Of a stretch of DNA of 13,109 nt, positions 1 through 6,296 are shown in pieces. Within the stretch, counting starts at the first letter, position 1. The number at the start of each line of letters is the position of its first letter. The stretch comes from Minisyncoccota bacterium (GTDB taxonomy: Bacteria; Patescibacteriota; Minisyncoccia; Phycocordibacterales; UBA9973): the NCBI GenBank assembly GCA_017992485.1, contig JAGOOL010000015.1:1-13109 (forward strand). The letters are read 5' to 3'. The position numbers and the translations under genes were made by a program. The notes below the pieces were generated by a model, which saw nothing but the letters and a program-made list of their open reading frames with translations, did not search any database and was not told the DNA's origin.

Positions 1-20
1 CGATTTATCATTTTTGCCAT
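1..20 (-). CDS. 5' end of an unknown divergent gene (partial, runs off the window)
   Basis: An ATG on the minus strand at 20-18 opens a reading frame (M-A-K-M-I-N) with no stop before the window edge. It lies just downstream of a plausible minus-strand promoter (-35 TTGACA at 62-57, -10 TATAGT at 40-35). The start context, aaccATGGCAa, is the same as that of the divergent ParB-like gene's ATG at 120. Only six codons are visible, so no function can be given. It is called because promoter and start context mirror those of the neighbour, not from coding content. Confidence 0.4.
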
Positions 21-34
21 GGTTTTTTCTTTTC

Positions 35-62
35 ACTATATATTCTTTTTTATGACTGTCAA
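35..62 (-). promoter_or_regulatory. Sigma70-type promoter for the minus-strand gene at the left edge
   Basis: On the minus strand TTGACA (62-57) and TATAGT (40-35) are 16 bp apart, predicting transcription start near 28 and a leader of about 8 nt before the ATG at 20. The -35 box lies inside the left arm of the inverted repeat at 55-80. Confidence 0.5.
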
Positions 63-80
63 TTAACGCTATTTGACAGT
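55..80. promoter_or_regulatory. Inverted repeat, probable operator shared by divergent promoters
   Basis: ACTGTCAA (55-62) and TTGACAGT (73-80) are perfect 8-bp inverted arms with a 10-bp spacer. Each arm contains the -35 box of one of two divergent promoters. A dimeric regulator bound here would block or coordinate both genes. The regulator is not identified; either flanking gene product is a candidate. Confidence 0.5.
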
Positions 81-101
81 AAATAAATCCAGATGTATGG
101 T
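73..101 (+). promoter_or_regulatory. Sigma70-type promoter of the ParB-like gene
   Basis: TTGACA (73-78), 17 bp, TATGGT (96-101), with transcription start expected near 108. The -10 box overlaps the upstream in-frame ATG at 93, which argues that translation starts at the ATG at 120. Confidence 0.5.
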
Positions 102-119
102 AAAGAAAAAAATATAACC

Positions 120-1178
120 ATGGCAACTGAAACTAACTCTCGATCCATTCTCTATCACCCGTTGGCCTACATTGGTCTACGTAAAAGCGTTATAGCATGT
201 ATCAATCTCGGATTAATACATGCCTATAGTATTGGCATTGGCCAAGCACTCCTCATCTCACATGTCGTAACATTCGTACAAGAAAAAGGGTTGGATGCAC
301 TTTTTAATCTCAACGACATGAAGATTGAGTTTAAGGAGGAAATTATGCAAAAATTTCAACAAGCTGGCATTGACCTAGAATCACCCGTTCAACTTGAAAT
401 CAATCATGAAAAATCAGCCTTACTATCACTTACAGGAAATATTCATCGTCCAACAGACAGCGAGTTCGACAACTCCAACATATATATGTCGAGCAACTAT
501 AATCAGTTTAATTTTCTTAAATTTAACAGAAAGACAACTGCAGGACATGTAAATGATATTATCCTTTCTATTCAAGAGTACGGCATCTTGTCGTACGGAG
601 TAATTGTAAAGACTGATGTTGTTGATGGTGTCATGCGATATTGGATTGCAGACGGACAGCACAGGTTTCTGGCTGAAAAGAAATTGGGTTTCCCATTTTA
701 CTTCACCATGACAACCGTCAATTCCTTACAAGGACTTGTGCGGTTGATTGCTCGACTGAATACAACCGGTAAGAAGTGGAACCTGAAACAGTATCTGACG
801 ACTTGGTCCTCGATCAATTCTAACGAATATGGCATTATCCAAAAACGCCAAGCCGAAACAGGGATTCAGCTTTCAGTACTTATCCAAATTTATATGGATA
901 GGGACAGAAGCAGTGCATCGGAGAAATTCATGAAGGGATACTTTGAAATTAGCGACAAGGAAAAAGCAGAGAAAACAATTAATAACCTTGTTGATCTGAC
1001 TAGTACTCGACTCCTTCCAAAATCAAGGTCAATCTCAAGCTGCCTCATTGCACTTATGAAAAATAATGAATATAATCACGACCACTTTAAGGAAAAATTA
1101 TATTCATTACCCAACGATTTTGTTTTCGCTCACAAAGAAGACGATTTATTAAACCAATTGAGATTGCTACAGCACTAA
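120..1178 (+). CDS. ParB/sulfiredoxin-fold domain protein (ParB-like nuclease family)
   Basis: Protein of 352 aa from the ATG at 120; a longer 361-aa reading from the ATG at 93 would start inside the promoter's -10 box. The middle carries a ParB-N-like domain. Around residues 125-140 is an N-x-F-N-R-K stretch followed by helix VNDIILSIQEYG (the 'persistently follow a fixed list' helix of ParB-type proteins). The signature DGQHRFLAEKKLG follows at about residues 178-190, then a LN..GKKW stretch like that in ParB-like proteins of phages and integrative elements. The N-terminal 120 residues and C-terminal third match nothing I recognise, and no helix-turn-helix is obvious. It is therefore probably not the chromosomal partition ParB, which pairs with parA. 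It is divergent from another gene across a symmetric operator and is followed by a strong terminator. Fold assignment is fairly sure; function is unknown and may be accessory or regulatory. Confidence 0.7.
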   Translation: MATETNSRSILYHPLAYIGLRKSVIACINLGLIHAYSIGIGQALLISHVVTFVQEKGLDALFNLNDMKIEFKEEIMQKFQQAGIDLESPVQLEINHEKSALLSLTGNIHRPTDSEFDNSNIYMSSNYNQFNFLKFNRKTTAGHVNDIILSIQEYGILSYGVIVKTDVVDGVMRYWIADGQHRFLAEKKLGFPFYFTMTTVNSLQGLVRLIARLNTTGKKWNLKQYLTTWSSINSNEYGIIQKRQAETGIQLSVLIQIYMDRDRSSASEKFMKGYFEISDKEKAEKTINNLVDLTSTRLLPKSRSISSCLIALMKNNEYNHDHFKEKLYSLPNDFVFAHKEDDLLNQLRLLQH

Positions 1179-1183
1179 CAATT

Positions 1184-1208
1184 AAAGCCCGCGACTGCGG
1201 GCTTTTTT
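1184..1208 (+). terminator. Intrinsic terminator after the ParB-like gene
   Basis: AAAGCCCGC, loop GACT, GCGGGCTTT, then more T (six T in a row at 1203-1208). It begins 6 bp after the stop codon. On the minus strand it is followed by CTTTAATTGTT, so it may also stop the convergent ABC transporter transcript. Confidence 0.85.
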
Positions 1209-1229
1209 ATGTTTCAATCTTTCATTACT

Positions 1230-2972
1230 TTAGCGCTCCCCAATCTGCTGACGCCACATGGCTTTATACAAACCTGATTCTTTCTTGAGGAGTTCTGCAT
1301 GCGTACCTGATTCAGTCATTGTTCCCTTTTCGAGAACGTAGATCGTATCGGCGTGCATGATAGTCGAGAGACGATGAGCAATGAGAATAGTGATGTGCGA
1401 TTTAATTTCAGAAACATCACGGATTGTTTTGCCGATTTCTTCTTCGGTGAGAGAGTCGAGTGCTGACGTCGCTTCATCAAAGACCAAAATCTTTGGCTTG
1501 CGTAAAAGTGCTCGTGCGATTGAGAGACGCTGCTTTTCTCCGCCAGAAACTTTGACACCACCCTCACCAATTACTGTATCGAGTCCCTTGCCGCCGCGCT
1601 CCAGCAAATTATTGCATTGTGCTTTCGCTAGTGCATCCAGGCATTCTTCATCTGTAGCGTTTGGACTGACAAATAAAAGATTTTCGCGAATCGTTCCCGA
1701 GAAAAGTTGCGTGTCCTGTGTCACAAAGCCGATTTGCTTTCGCAATTCTTCTTTATCAATTTCATCATGCCTTACAGCGTTGTAGAGTATCTCGCCACTC
1801 GTTGGCTCATAGAGACCGACGAGCAACTTCACCATTGATGTTTTACCGGAACCGGACGGACCGACAAATGCAATCGTCTTTCCTTGTGCAACTGAATATG
1901 AAATATCAGTAAGCGCTTGTGTGCTTGCAGACTTGTACCCGAAAGTAACATTTTTGAAAGCGAGTTCTTTGACTTCGCCGATAGCTTTTGGGTGCGCCGC
2001 CTTTGGCTCAGATGCTGTTTCCATAAGTTTCGTATAGTTTGCAATTGACGCTTCTGCTTGGCGATACGAAGCGATGAATCCCGGAATAGCCTGTAGAGGG
2101 AAAAAGAGCCAGAACGTATAAATGTTGAGCGAGAAATACTGACCAATCGTAATTGTTTCAGTAAAAATTAAGTAGAAAAGGAAAAGGTATAAACCTGCAC
2201 GAACCGTATTCGTCAGTGTTCCCTGCACGAAGTCGAGACTGCGCAAATAGCGAAGCTTCTTGAGTTCAAGTTTAAGAATTTTTTCTGTGGTTGTATTGAG
2301 TCGATCGACTTCTTGTCCGGTAAGTCCGAGTGATTTTACAAGTTCGATATTGCGGAGTGACTCAGTCGTCGAACCGGCAAGCGCTGTTGTTTCTGCCACA
2401 ATCAACGTCTGCACAGCTTTAATCTTTTTTGACATGAACAAACTAACGCTACCGATCAAGACAACTGCACCAAGGAAAACAAATGGAATAACCCAATAGA
2501 TCGTCGAAGCGTAAATACCAATGAAAATAAGAATAAGGACCGGCAATGCAAGTGAATTAATAATATCGATAATCAGCTTCTCTGTATCTTGTCTCGCCTT
2601 CTGGAGCTTGCCGAGCGTTTCGCCGCTGCGCTCATCTTCGAAAACTGCGTACGGCAACGACAGTGAATGCTTCACACCTTCACGGTACATATCAGCACCT
2701 GAGCGCTGACTAATTGTATTGAGGTAATAGTCTTGGAAGTTCTTGGCGATACGCGAAATGAGTGCTGTGCCCATGTACGCAAGAAGGAGTAAGCCGACGC
2801 CATTGAAAAATTCGGCTCGACTAAGTTCACTAAATTTTAGGGCATAATTGTCGATGACCCTTTGGAAGATAATCGGTTCGAACAGTGAGAAAACCTGGTT
2901 AATGATCGCCAAAACAAAGACCAGGACACCGAGCTTCCAGAACTTTTTGAGGTATTGTTTGAATATATGCAT
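1230..2972 (-). CDS. ABC exporter, fused permease and ATPase (MsbA/multidrug type half-transporter)
   Basis: 580-aa inner-membrane half-transporter expected to work as a homodimer. The N-terminal ~310 residues form the six-helix type I exporter domain, with hydrophobic segments near 13-32, 57-73, 138-180 and 255-300. The nucleotide-binding domain follows. It has an A-loop Tyr at 346, Walker A GPSGSGKTS at 371-379, a Q-loop Gln at about 419, signature VSGGEKQ at 475-481 (V replaces the usual L), Walker B ILVFDE at 495-500 with D-loop SALD, and an H-loop His at 533. All catalytic positions are intact. Such exporters move lipids, peptides or drugs outward; substrate cannot be told from sequence and no partner gene is adjacent. 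The gene is single, convergent with the ParB-like gene and divergent from the cold-shock gene. An extended -10 box lies just upstream of the ATG, suggesting a nearly leaderless mRNA. Confidence 0.93.
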   Translation of the reverse strand: MHIFKQYLKKFWKLGVLVFVLAIINQVFSLFEPIIFQRVIDNYALKFSELSRAEFFNGVGLLLLAYMGTALISRIAKNFQDYYLNTISQRSGADMYREGVKHSLSLPYAVFEDERSGETLGKLQKARQDTEKLIIDIINSLALPVLILIFIGIYASTIYWVIPFVFLGAVVLIGSVSLFMSKKIKAVQTLIVAETTALAGSTTESLRNIELVKSLGLTGQEVDRLNTTTEKILKLELKKLRYLRSLDFVQGTLTNTVRAGLYLFLFYLIFTETITIGQYFSLNIYTFWLFFPLQAIPGFIASYRQAEASIANYTKLMETASEPKAAHPKAIGEVKELAFKNVTFGYKSASTQALTDISYSVAQGKTIAFVGPSGSGKTSMVKLLVGLYEPTSGEILYNAVRHDEIDKEELRKQIGFVTQDTQLFSGTIRENLLFVSPNATDEECLDALAKAQCNNLLERGGKGLDTVIGEGGVKVSGGEKQRLSIARALLRKPKILVFDEATSALDSLTEEEIGKTIRDVSEIKSHITILIAHRLSTIMHADTIYVLEKGTMTESGTHAELLKKESGLYKAMWRQQIGER

Positions 2973-2982
2973 ATGCCAAACG

Positions 2983-2991
2983 AGTATACCA
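2983..2991 (-). promoter_or_regulatory. Extended -10 promoter of the ABC exporter
   Basis: On the minus strand TGG-TATACT, with the hexamer at 2988-2983, places transcription start near 2976. That is about 4 nt before the ATG at 2972. No good -35 box is seen at 17 bp. There is no SD sequence. Confidence 0.5.
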
Positions 2992-3014
2992 GATTATTGC
3001 CGTGTCATTCTTGA

Positions 3015-3043
3015 TTGACTTTTATATGTATTACTGTTATACT
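3015..3043 (+). promoter_or_regulatory. Promoter of the cold-shock gene
   Basis: TTGACT (3015-3020), 17 bp, TATACT (3038-3043), preceded by TGT, which gives an extended -10. Transcription would start near 3050, leaving an untranslated leader of about 72 nt. That is long for this window, where most leaders are 0-30 nt. Confidence 0.7.
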
Positions 3044-3105
3044 CTTGTTGCAATAGAGCTATGGTGTATCTAGTCGAACAAACATACTTTCATTGTATTT
3101 ATCAG

Positions 3106-3124
3106 ATTGATGAACAAAATCAAT
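3106..3124 (+). promoter_or_regulatory. AU-rich hairpin over the cold-shock start codon
   Basis: ATTGAT (3106-3111) and ATCAAT (3119-3124) are perfect 6-bp arms around a 7-nt loop. The right arm covers the A and U of the ATG at 3123. It could gate translation, for example by temperature or by binding of the cold-shock protein itself. The stem is short and may be chance. Confidence 0.35.
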
Positions 3125-3320
3125 GAACGGTGTAATCAAATCACTCAAAGAAAAAGGTTTCGGTTTCATTAAGATCGAAGGGCAGGAAAAAGAGCTCTTC
3201 TTTCATATGAACAGCCTCGTTGGTGTCTCATTTGACGAACTTCGCGATGGTGACGCTGTCACTTTCGACATGGAAGACGGTCTTAAGGGCCCAAGTGCAG
3301 TAAACGTCAAGCGCGCGTAG
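3123..3320 (+). CDS. Cold-shock domain protein (CspA-like)
   Basis: A 65-aa single OB-fold nucleic-acid-binding protein, the usual length for bacterial Csp. RNP1 is KGFGFIKI at residues 11-18 and RNP2 is LFFHMN at 25-30, including the conserved His. The following L..GD.V.F...G.KG..AV.V pattern is typical of the C-terminal half. The usual W-F-N after the first strand is replaced by S-L-K, so one surface aromatic is lost. Csp proteins bind single-stranded RNA and DNA and melt RNA structure in the cytoplasm. The gene stands alone with its own promoter, a ~72-nt leader and a terminator. An overlapping out-of-frame ATG lies at 3110. No SD is present. Confidence 0.93.
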   Translation: MNGVIKSLKEKGFGFIKIEGQEKELFFHMNSLVGVSFDELRDGDAVTFDMEDGLKGPSAVNVKRA

Positions 3321-3332
3321 TCGCTAAACAAG

Positions 3333-3366
3333 AAGCCCCGCCCTACTTCGGTAGACGGGGTTTTTT
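3333..3366 (+). terminator. Intrinsic terminator after the cold-shock gene
   Basis: CCCCG and CTAC pair with GTAG and CGGGG around a TTCG tetraloop, with a small internal loop (cc opposite a), followed by six T at 3361-3366. It lies 12 bp after the stop codon. Confidence 0.9.
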
Positions 3367-3382
3367 GTTTGTCTGAGTACCG

Positions 3383-3410
3383 TTGACTTTATAGTAAAAT
3401 CTGATATAAT
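3383..3410 (+). promoter_or_regulatory. Strong sigma70-type promoter of the HD-like gene
   Basis: TTGACT (3383-3388), 16 bp, TATAAT (3405-3410). Transcription start is expected near 3417, leaving a leader of about 30 nt that is AT-rich and has no SD. Confidence 0.75.
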
Positions 3411-3446
3411 TTTGCTTAAGAAATCAACAACTAAATATATATCCAC

Positions 3447-4241
3447 ATGGAACCATCATTGCATCCTGCGCTTGCCGCAGTTGCTACCCGTTATCCAGAG
3501 ATTGCCCACAGGATCGCAAGATCGCTTGAGGTTCCCCAAATTGGCCTTTACCACTGTGAAGGACCAACGCAAGTATCTCATTTCAATCTTCTGTATGAAA
3601 TCGCACGACAGGTTGCCGGCGGATTCGTCGACAATACTTCTATTCTCCGCAAAAGCTGGGAAGAATGCATCATCATTCTCAATGTCAGAGGTCAAAACGC
3701 TAAGGCAATTGACTTCGAACCATCTAATGATGTCATCGATTACATTATGTTGCATGACCTGCTTAAGCCGAATGCTATGAATGTGAAGCTCGAACGACAT
3801 CCCGAGTACAGACGTCCATTCAGTTGGCGCGATTGGGAAAGTGCTCGAGCAGCCGGAGAACCGTACACGTTCAAAGGCAGTCTCATTACCAACATTGCTT
3901 ACTTCCTACCTAAGCCCAATAAAAAAGGTTTAGTGAATCATGGTGAGCTTGCTGCTGACTACTTAAACGAAAAGATCTCGAATGGATTATTAAAAAACCT
4001 TTCACCTCGTGTCGTTAAAGTAATCGCAATGCATGACAAGTTTTTCAATCGTAATGACTTCATTACTATTGACCATTTTGAGAACTTGTTCGCTGACTAT
4101 CAGATGGATGAATACGACATACAGTTTTTTATTGCGATGAGTTACCTTGATCTTATGGCTTCGCTTGGTCCCGACCAAAAGCCAAATCTTGAGCCACTCT
4201 CCCGATTACTAGCTGTCTATCAACCACCGAGCGCATTCTAG
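3447..4241 (+). CDS. HD-superfamily-like protein, probable metal-dependent phosphohydrolase
   Basis: 264 aa, cytoplasmic (no signal or membrane helix). I do not recognise a named family, but the residue order fits the HD fold. His45 lies in VSHFNLLYEIA. His103-Asp104 lie in MLHDLLKP, His165 in NHGELAADYL, His196 in VIAMHDKFF and Asp236 in MSYLDLMASLGPD. That gives H...HD...H...H...D at spacings plausible for HD enzymes, which hydrolyse phosphate esters of nucleotides or signalling molecules. An insert of about 60 residues (105-164) separates the HD pair from the next His. A near-consensus promoter and a terminator make it a single-gene unit. Substrate unknown. The assignment rests on motif pattern only. 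Confidence 0.6.
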   Translation: MEPSLHPALAAVATRYPEIAHRIARSLEVPQIGLYHCEGPTQVSHFNLLYEIARQVAGGFVDNTSILRKSWEECIIILNVRGQNAKAIDFEPSNDVIDYIMLHDLLKPNAMNVKLERHPEYRRPFSWRDWESARAAGEPYTFKGSLITNIAYFLPKPNKKGLVNHGELAADYLNEKISNGLLKNLSPRVVKVIAMHDKFFNRNDFITIDHFENLFADYQMDEYDIQFFIAMSYLDLMASLGPDQKPNLEPLSRLLAVYQPPSAF

Positions 4242-4265
4242 CCGCAAAAAACTAGTCCCTAAAAT

Positions 4266-4300
4266 AAAGGCCCTGATTACGAAAGTAACGGGGCTTTTTT
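4266..4300 (+). terminator. Intrinsic terminator between convergent genes, probably bidirectional
   Basis: AAAGGCCCTG.TTAC pairs with GTAACGGGGCTTT around a GAAA loop, with one bulged A and two wobble pairs, followed by a T run to 4300. On the minus strand the hairpin is followed by CTTTATTTT, so it can also end the DHH-like transcript that stops at 4335. Confidence 0.85.
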
Positions 4301-4334
4301 CATATCATTTCAAGATCAAGGATATCTTAAAAAA

Positions 4335-5288
4335 CTATTTTGAATAAAGTGAAAGCGTGACGCAATCAAGCGCATCTTGCATGGAAAGCGATGTCGCCGG
4401 CACTCCATCCGGATTGATGCCGCCATTTTGTAGTGTCTTTGTCATAGGATCGTAGTACCACTCAGGAATAAATTCGAGCTTGCCTGGTAAAACAAGATCA
4501 GCATCAGGAACGGTACCATCATCGCGACTTGTTTTACGCAATTCCTCCAGACGAACAAGTCCGGCAATCGTAGCGAGGTCGATTTCGCTTTGCGGACGAG
4601 TAAGAATGTTGATGTGTCCGCTTTCTCTTTTTTGAATAACAATGTCATAGAGACCGCCAATCGATGAACGAAGGTACCCGCCGAGGTGAATGTTGTCGGA
4701 TTCAAATGCACAGACCTTAACCGTTTCCTTAGTTGTACCTTTTGACGCAGAGACGGCAGTCGTTACAAATTTATTCATACGCTTGAGCTCTTCAAGTGTC
4801 TGCGGAGTGTCCACAGTTCGGCGATACTCTTCGTCGTAGTGCGCTTCGAAAAGCGGCATAACGACTTGAGTAATAAACTCAGGATCATGTGGGTATTTTT
4901 TATTAAGTGCGGAGACAAGACCAGAGAGACCAAATGCGCGATTGATCGGATCCTTGCTTCGTATTCCCTCTCCAAAAAAGTCATCACGTTCTGCATACGC
5001 CAACATTTTCTTGATAGCAGGATTGTGATCTATGCCGAGGAATTTTGCGACAAGCGCCGCAGCTGTTGTTTGTTTATCGGTGACGTGGTGATCAAAATGT
5101 CCGCCGCCACAATCAATACAGATGCTTTCTTCATCAACCGCATCAGGGACCTTGCCGTGTGGCGAAATCATCACCTTGGCATTGGAGACATCGATGAATT
5201 TTGAGGCACCAAATTTCTTGAGCAAAAAGATAGCAACCAGGGTGTCTGGTTGAGGGCGAACCGGGAGGATAATGTGATTGATCGACAT
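4335..5288 (-). CDS. DHH/MYG1-like metal-dependent phosphoesterase family protein
   Basis: 317 aa, no signal peptide. The N-terminus has a Rossmann-like opening with PQPDTLVAIFLLKKFG at about residues 12-27, resembling the P-D-x-D motif I of DHH enzymes. It continues with ICIDCGGGHFDHH at 56-68, matching the D-x-GG...DHH block of DHH phosphoesterases and MYG1/UPF0160 proteins. KQTTAAALVAKFLG follows at 72-85, and an ERDDFFG motif at 100-106 may supply more metal ligands. The usual first His is replaced (Arg11 region) and the second Asp of PDxD is absent, so the metal site is atypical. The C-terminal half, with its GGYLRSSIGG stretch at 203-212, may be the substrate-binding domain. Known relatives cleave phosphodiesters in oligonucleotides or cyclic dinucleotides; substrate here is unknown. 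It is divergent from the next gene and likely leaderless. Confidence 0.6.
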   Translation of the reverse strand: MSINHIILPVRPQPDTLVAIFLLKKFGASKFIDVSNAKVMISPHGKVPDAVDEESICIDCGGGHFDHHVTDKQTTAAALVAKFLGIDHNPAIKKMLAYAERDDFFGEGIRSKDPINRAFGLSGLVSALNKKYPHDPEFITQVVMPLFEAHYDEEYRRTVDTPQTLEELKRMNKFVTTAVSASKGTTKETVKVCAFESDNIHLGGYLRSSIGGLYDIVIQKRESGHINILTRPQSEIDLATIAGLVRLEELRKTSRDDGTVPDADLVLPGKLEFIPEWYYDPMTKTLQNGGINPDGVPATSLSMQDALDCVTLSLYSK

Positions 5289-5295
5289 TGCTAAA

Positions 5296-5304
5296 AGTAT
5301 AGCA
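5296..5304 (-). promoter_or_regulatory. Extended -10 promoter of the DHH-like gene
   Basis: Minus-strand TGC-TATACT (hexamer 5301-5296) puts transcription start at about 5289, that is, at the ATG (5288). No -35 box is convincing. This would be a leaderless mRNA. Confidence 0.5.
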
Positions 5305-5336
5305 AAATAAGGCTATTTCAGCTGTAGATAGTACTA

Positions 5337-5365
5337 TTGACACATAGTGTGTTTTGGTATATAAT
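5337..5365 (+). promoter_or_regulatory. Full-consensus sigma70 promoter
   Basis: TTGACA (5337-5342), exactly 17 bp, TATAAT (5360-5365). All twelve hexamer bases match the consensus. Transcription start is expected near 5372, 27 nt before the ATG at 5399. A possible upstream TTG start at 5354 falls inside the promoter spacer and is rejected. Confidence 0.85.
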
Positions 5366-5398
5366 ACAACCGAATATAAACCCCATAAATTCTTTAAT

Positions 5399-6190
5399 AT
5401 GAGCCAAATAGAGCTACTCGTCACCAACAAAAATGGTGAGCAACTTCCAATTAACCAAAAAATCAACAAGGATTTGTTTGATGAAAATGGCAACCTAACT
5501 GTACGCATCAGTCACAAACAAATCTTGTTTTGTTTCGAGCGTACCGGAGGATTCACAACAACTGCAACCAACGAAAAAAATGTTGTTGCATTTACATTAA
5601 GTCCGGTAAAGATGGATAGAGTAACAATGCTGCCGACAATCGTCATGGTAACATCACGAAACACAGCAGTAGGTTACAAAATTGGTCTAATTACCTGGAA
5701 CGATGAGCACTACTTATGTTTACTCCCGAAATGGACAGCGACATATAGTGCTGCGACACAAGGATTCAATGGCATTACATTTCCGGATCTTGTGGCCGAA
5801 CTAATGAAACCTGAACACTTAACAGTGATCAAGGGAATGCAAACAATCCGATTAGGATCAGCAAGAAAACCTAAAGTTGGTGAAGTAAAAGTTAAATACT
5901 GGGACCTTGAAAAAGGGTACGGCATTGGCCTAACTTACCATAACGACACGGTTCTCCTTCGTGCCGAATATTTCATGGAAGAAATTACCCTTCCCTTTCT
6001 GCCGGTTGATACTATCGTAGAGTGTGAGCTAAACAACAATTTCGCAAAAAACACTGCAGAGTATCTTGGAAAAAGCATTTCTATCATTGAACCGGCAAGG
6101 CGAACAATTACTACTCAGCCAAATGCCATCGGTGCTTTAATCCCGACAGAGTTGAGAGACAAATTGTACGCAGGCTCAGAACAAAAGTAG
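5399..6190 (+). CDS. Orphan protein with C-terminal cold-shock-like (degenerate CSD) fold
   Basis: 263 aa from the ATG at 5399, no signal peptide or membrane helix. The first ~150 residues are beta-rich and not recognised. Residues 160-230 look like a cold-shock domain: GEVKVKYWDLEKGYGIGL follows the Csp pattern G-x-V-K-(W/Y)-x-x-x-K-G-(F/Y)-G. An RNP2-like strand TVLLRAEYF lies at 184-192, where Csp has VFVHxS, and then a V-x-x-x-L-N-N-N...A turn and final strand SISII. RNP2's His and aromatics are replaced, so nucleic-acid binding is weakened or changed. The gene has the strongest promoter in the window and its own terminator, which suggests an abundant product. Possible role: RNA-binding or translation-associated factor (inference). 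It could equally be a CSD/OB fold used for protein contact. Confidence 0.65.
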   Translation: MSQIELLVTNKNGEQLPINQKINKDLFDENGNLTVRISHKQILFCFERTGGFTTTATNEKNVVAFTLSPVKMDRVTMLPTIVMVTSRNTAVGYKIGLITWNDEHYLCLLPKWTATYSAATQGFNGITFPDLVAELMKPEHLTVIKGMQTIRLGSARKPKVGEVKVKYWDLEKGYGIGLTYHNDTVLLRAEYFMEEITLPFLPVDTIVECELNNNFAKNTAEYLGKSISIIEPARRTITTQPNAIGALIPTELRDKLYAGSEQK

Positions 6191-6229
6191 TAGATCTTTA
6201 AATTAAATTTAGTAACACGAACACAAGTG

Positions 6230-6266
6230 ATAGTCCCCGCACATAATATGGCGGGGCTATTTTTTT
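6230..6266 (+). terminator. Intrinsic terminator after the orphan CSD-like gene
   Basis: ATAG(t)CCCCGC pairs with GCGGGGCTAT around a 10-nt AT-rich loop, with one bulged T, followed by T at 6260-6266. On the minus strand there is no T run, so it should not stop the convergent truB transcript. Confidence 0.85.
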
Positions 6267-6296
6267 GTGCAAAATACAGTTTATTATTCTCGTCGT

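Noticed and set aside
93..119. Upstream ATG start for the ParB-like gene
   Set aside because: It overlaps the predicted -10 box; the ATG at 120 shares its context with the divergent gene's start. The longer form is not fully excluded.
5313..5331. CTAT..CAGCTG..ATAG near-palindrome between divergent genes
   Set aside because: Arms are short and off-centre by one base; too weak to call an operator.
5354..5398. Upstream TTG start for the CSD-like gene
   Set aside because: The TTG lies inside the spacer of a perfect promoter, upstream of the expected transcription start.
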